The translations under genes and the position numbers were made by a program. The notes beneath the pieces are model-generated. The model ran no database searches, was not told the DNA's origin, and saw only the letters and a program-made list of their open reading frames with translations. DNA of 7,871 nucleotides from Chloroflexota bacterium. GTDB taxonomy: Bacteria > Chloroflexota > Dehalococcoidia > DSTF01 > RBG-16-68-14. The stretch spans positions 1 to 7,871 of the forward strand of contig JADFNZ010000080.1 of the NCBI GenBank assembly GCA_022563135.1, written 5' to 3'. Below, piece by piece: positions 5,913-7,871 of this stretch (the first letter of the stretch is position 1; each line of letters opens with the position of its first letter).

Positions 5913-6308
5913 ATGGCCGCATCCCTACGACGCCTTGCCCTGAGCTGGCCCGCGATCGCGCTGGGCCTCTTCGCCGCGTTCGCCGGCGGTGGACTCGCGA
6001 CCGGCATCATGGCCCACGAGGCGATCGTCGACGACTTCGACTACACGACGATCTCATGGGCGCTCATCGCCCCGACGTGGGGGACGCTCGCGGCGTTGCT
6101 GCTCTTGACGCGGGTCTGGCCGATGGCCGGCGCCGTGTTCCTAGGCTGGCTGGCCGTCGTCACCGGCATCTACTACAGCGACGTCTGGGGCTATCTCCCC
6201 GGCGCGTTTCTCCTCCTGCTCGCGTTCGCCATCGTGCTGCTGCCAGAGAGCGCAGCCGACGATGAGGACGCCGAGCTGGTCGAGACGGCTGAGGGCGAGG
6301 TCAGCTAG
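5913..6308 (+). CDS. Small integral membrane protein, four predicted helices
   Basis: An unrecognised 131-residue inner-membrane protein. Four hydrophobic segments lie at about 12-33, 47-66, 69-88 and 93-111. The N-terminus is basic (MAASLRRLAL), and the acidic tail (PESAADDEDAELVETAEGE) is strongly charged. By the positive-inside rule the N-terminus is cytoplasmic, and four helices would put the acidic tail there too. The loop between helices 1 and 2 (MAHEAIVDDFDYTTIS) is polar. No transporter or enzyme motif is visible. ATG 5913 was chosen because the hydrophobic protein begins sensibly there and GAGGAG (5896-5901) lies 11 nt upstream; the frame stays open further upstream, but that part is antisense-like Arg/Ser-rich sequence. 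Its stop overlaps the convergent purL stop region by 8 bp. Confidence 0.72.
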   Translation: MAASLRRLALSWPAIALGLFAAFAGGGLATGIMAHEAIVDDFDYTTISWALIAPTWGTLAALLLLTRVWPMAGAVFLGWLAVVTGIYYSDVWGYLPGAFLLLLAFAIVLLPESAADDEDAELVETAEGEVS

Positions 6309-7871
6309 CGCCGTTCACGCCCAGCGCGCGCGGTAGCCCGTTCTCGTACGATTCGCTCATCTCCGAGACGTCCATATCTATCTGCGCGCCCAGCCGCAGC
6401 CGGTCACTCGCCACACTCCCTAAGCGCACCAGCGGTGCGTCGTGCTCGCGCGTGAGCGCGGCTAGCGCGTCCGCGTCGCTCGTGGAGACGACGATGCGCG
6501 AGGGCGCTTCGCCGAAGAGCGCCGCATCCAGCCGGCCGTCGATCGTTACTCCGCTTGCGTCGAGGCCGAGGCTACCCGCCATGCAGCACTCCGCCAGCGT
6601 GACGGCCAGGCCCCCGCGCGAGCAGTCGTGCGCGGAACGGAGCAGGCCGCTTCGGGCCGCCTCCAGGCAGGCGCGCTGCACGCGCACCTCGAGGTCGAGG
6701 TCGATGCGCGGCTGCCCGGCGATCAGGCCGTCATGCGCGAGCTTCAGGTACTCGCTGCCGGCGAGCTCTGCTGCGTCGCCGGTGAGTGCGCCGCCGAGCA
6801 GGAAGACCTGGTCGCCCTCGCTCTGGAAGCCCAGCGGGACGACCTGCTCCACGTCCTCGATCAGCCCCAGCATGCCGACGACAGGCGTGGGGTAGACGGC
6901 GACCGTCCGGCCGTCCTCAGTCGATTCGTTGTAGAGCGAGACGTTGCCGGAGACGACGGGTACGCCCAGCGCCTCGCAGGCGGCGGCCATGCCGCGGATC
7001 GCCTGTTCGAGCTGATAGTAGCCCTCCGGCTTCTCCGGATTGCCGAAGTTTAGGCAGTCGGTCAGCGCGAGCGGCTCCGCGCCCGTGCAGACGATATTGC
7101 GCGCCGCCTCCGCGACGGCCATTGCGCCGCCGGCGTACGGGTCGAGGTAGCACATGCGCCCGTCGCCGTCGGTCGTCAGCGCGATCGCTCTGTTCGTGCC
7201 CTTCACGCGAACGACCGCGGCGTCGCTGCCGGGCCCGGCGACCGTGTTCGTGAGTACCTGGTGGTCGTACTGTCGCCAGACGTAGCGCTTGGAGGCGACC
7301 TCCGGCGACGCGAGCAGGCTGAGGAGCGCGGCGTTGGCGTCCGCCACGTCCGGCAGCCGCGAGAGGTCGTACTCCTGAAGATCGCTGAGCCAGCGTGGCT
7401 TGATGCCCTTGCGCGTGTACTGCGGCGGGTCGGTAAGGAGCTGTACCGGCACCCGCGCCACGGTCTCACCGCCGCCAGCACTGAGCGCAGCCGAAGTGCC
7501 TGCACTGAGCGCCGTCGAAGTGTCGCGTATCGTCGCCATGCCATCGTCCGTAACGACGCCGATCGTCGCGCAGTGCAGCTCCCAGCGCTCGAAGAGGCGG
7601 CGCACGTCGGCCTCATGCTCCCGCTTGACGATCACGAGCATCCGCTCCTGCGACTCGGAGAGCATCACCTCGTACGGCGTCATGCCCTCCTCGCGCCGCG
7701 GCACCTGCGCGACATCGATATCGAGCCCGGTGCCGGCCTTGGCGGCGCACTCGACGGCCGCGCTCGTCAGGCCGGCCGCGCCCAGGTCCTGCAGGCCGAC
7801 GATCCAATCGCCGTGCTGCTCGGCCAGCTCCACGCACGCCTCCATCAGCAGCTTCTCAAGGAACGGATTGC
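6301..7871 (-). CDS. purL: Phosphoribosylformylglycinamidine synthase subunit PurL (partial, N-terminus missing)
   Basis: Catalyses the ATP- and ammonia-dependent conversion of FGAR to FGAM, the fourth step of de novo purine synthesis, usually with PurS and the glutaminase PurQ. The visible 522 residues run from NPFLEKLLMEACVEL at the window edge to the stop (TGA, complement of 6301-6303). Roughly the first 220 residues lie outside. Family segments in order (visible numbering): REEGMTPYEVMLSESQERML (59-78), VPVQLLTDPPQYTR (140-153), GPGSDAAVVRVKG (212-224), YLDPYAGGAMAVAEAARNIV (241-260), ALTDCLNFGNPEKPEGYY (268-285), VVSGNVSLYNES (305-316) and AHDCSRGGLAVTLAE (413-427). Length suggests the short PurL type without a fused glutaminase; purS and purQ are not visible. 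Residues 117-132 are a 16-residue tandem insertion (TSTALSAG TSAALSAG) that seems foreign to the family. The gene faces the membrane-protein gene tail to tail with an 8-bp overlap. Confidence 0.96.
   Translation of the reverse strand, partial: NPFLEKLLMEACVELAEQHGDWIVGLQDLGAAGLTSAAVECAAKAGTGLDIDVAQVPRREEGMTPYEVMLSESQERMLVIVKREHEADVRRLFERWELHCATIGVVTDDGMATIRDTSTALSAGTSAALSAGGGETVARVPVQLLTDPPQYTRKGIKPRWLSDLQEYDLSRLPDVADANAALLSLLASPEVASKRYVWRQYDHQVLTNTVAGPGSDAAVVRVKGTNRAIALTTDGDGRMCYLDPYAGGAMAVAEAARNIVCTGAEPLALTDCLNFGNPEKPEGYYQLEQAIRGMAAACEALGVPVVSGNVSLYNESTEDGRTVAVYPTPVVGMLGLIEDVEQVVPLGFQSEGDQVFLLGGALTGDAAELAGSEYLKLAHDGLIAGQPRIDLDLEVRVQRACLEAARSGLLRSAHDCSRGGLAVTLAECCMAGSLGLDASGVTIDGRLDAALFGEAPSRIVVSTSDADALAALTREHDAPLVRLGSVASDRLRLGAQIDMDVSEMSESYENGLPRALGVNGAS
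7478..7525 (-). repeat. Two tandem 24-bp palindromic (REP-like) units inside purL
   Basis: On the + strand the units are 7478-7501 and 7502-7525, identical at 20 of 24 positions. Each has the form GCACTGAGCGC(A/C)G(C/T)CGAAGTG, with ends CACT and AGTG pairing to form a stem flanked by GA/GA mismatches. The core CTGAGC...(T/C)CGAAG recalls a short dispersed palindrome that I know from many bacterial genomes (recollection, not checked). The 48 bp equal 16 codons, so the frame is kept. They encode TS(T/A)ALSAG twice, between conserved MATIRD and GGETVARVPV. Confidence 0.8.

Noticed and set aside
1..7871. CRISPR array, insertion sequence, prophage or origin of replication
   Set aside because: No spaced direct repeats, transposase, integrase, terminal inverted repeats or DnaA-box cluster were seen. 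The only tandem repeats are the LysM modules and the 24-bp units in purL.

Overview
The window is GC-rich and densely coding. It looks like an ordinary chromosomal segment of a high-GC bacterium with a single-membrane-style lipoprotein repertoire. My best guess is Chloroflexota. This rests on two lipoproteins with Thr/Pro/Ala-rich linkers after the lipobox, GTG starts, and a propionyl-CoA-type carboxyltransferase gene standing alone. It is a guess from style, not from a tree.

Layout: (1) The last 29 codons of an upstream gene appear to end at 90-92, overlapping the annotated start of an M28 metallopeptidase lipoprotein (35-1390). (2) A lipoprotein with three LysM domains (1474-2265) follows, with its own predicted promoter and a strong ribosome binding site. 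(3) An acyl-CoA carboxylase carboxyltransferase subunit, PccB-like (2458-4011), comes next. (4) Then dnaN, the replicative sliding clamp (4136-5269), preceded by the best promoter in the window. (5) A 225-bp gap leads to a small unrecognised protein with a Cys/His cluster (5495-5839). (6) A four-helix membrane protein (5913-6308) follows. (7) On the opposite strand is the C-terminal ~70% of purL (6301-7871, start outside the window), whose stop codon overlaps the membrane gene by 8 bp.

The genes do not form one pathway. They are mostly separate transcription units: cell-surface proteolysis and wall binding on the left, then acyl-CoA carboxylation, DNA replication and de novo purine synthesis. 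No phage, CRISPR, transposase or defence genes are visible, and I do not see a new multi-gene system.

The points most worth a second look are small-scale. A 48-bp tandem pair of palindromic, REP-like units is inserted in frame in purL. A perfect 13-bp inverted repeat lies inside dnaN. Two LysM domains are each bracketed by cysteines in a recent internal duplication. A shared promoter pattern (TTGCnC, 17 bp, TAnnnT) occurs before three genes. The Cys/His protein is uncharacterised.
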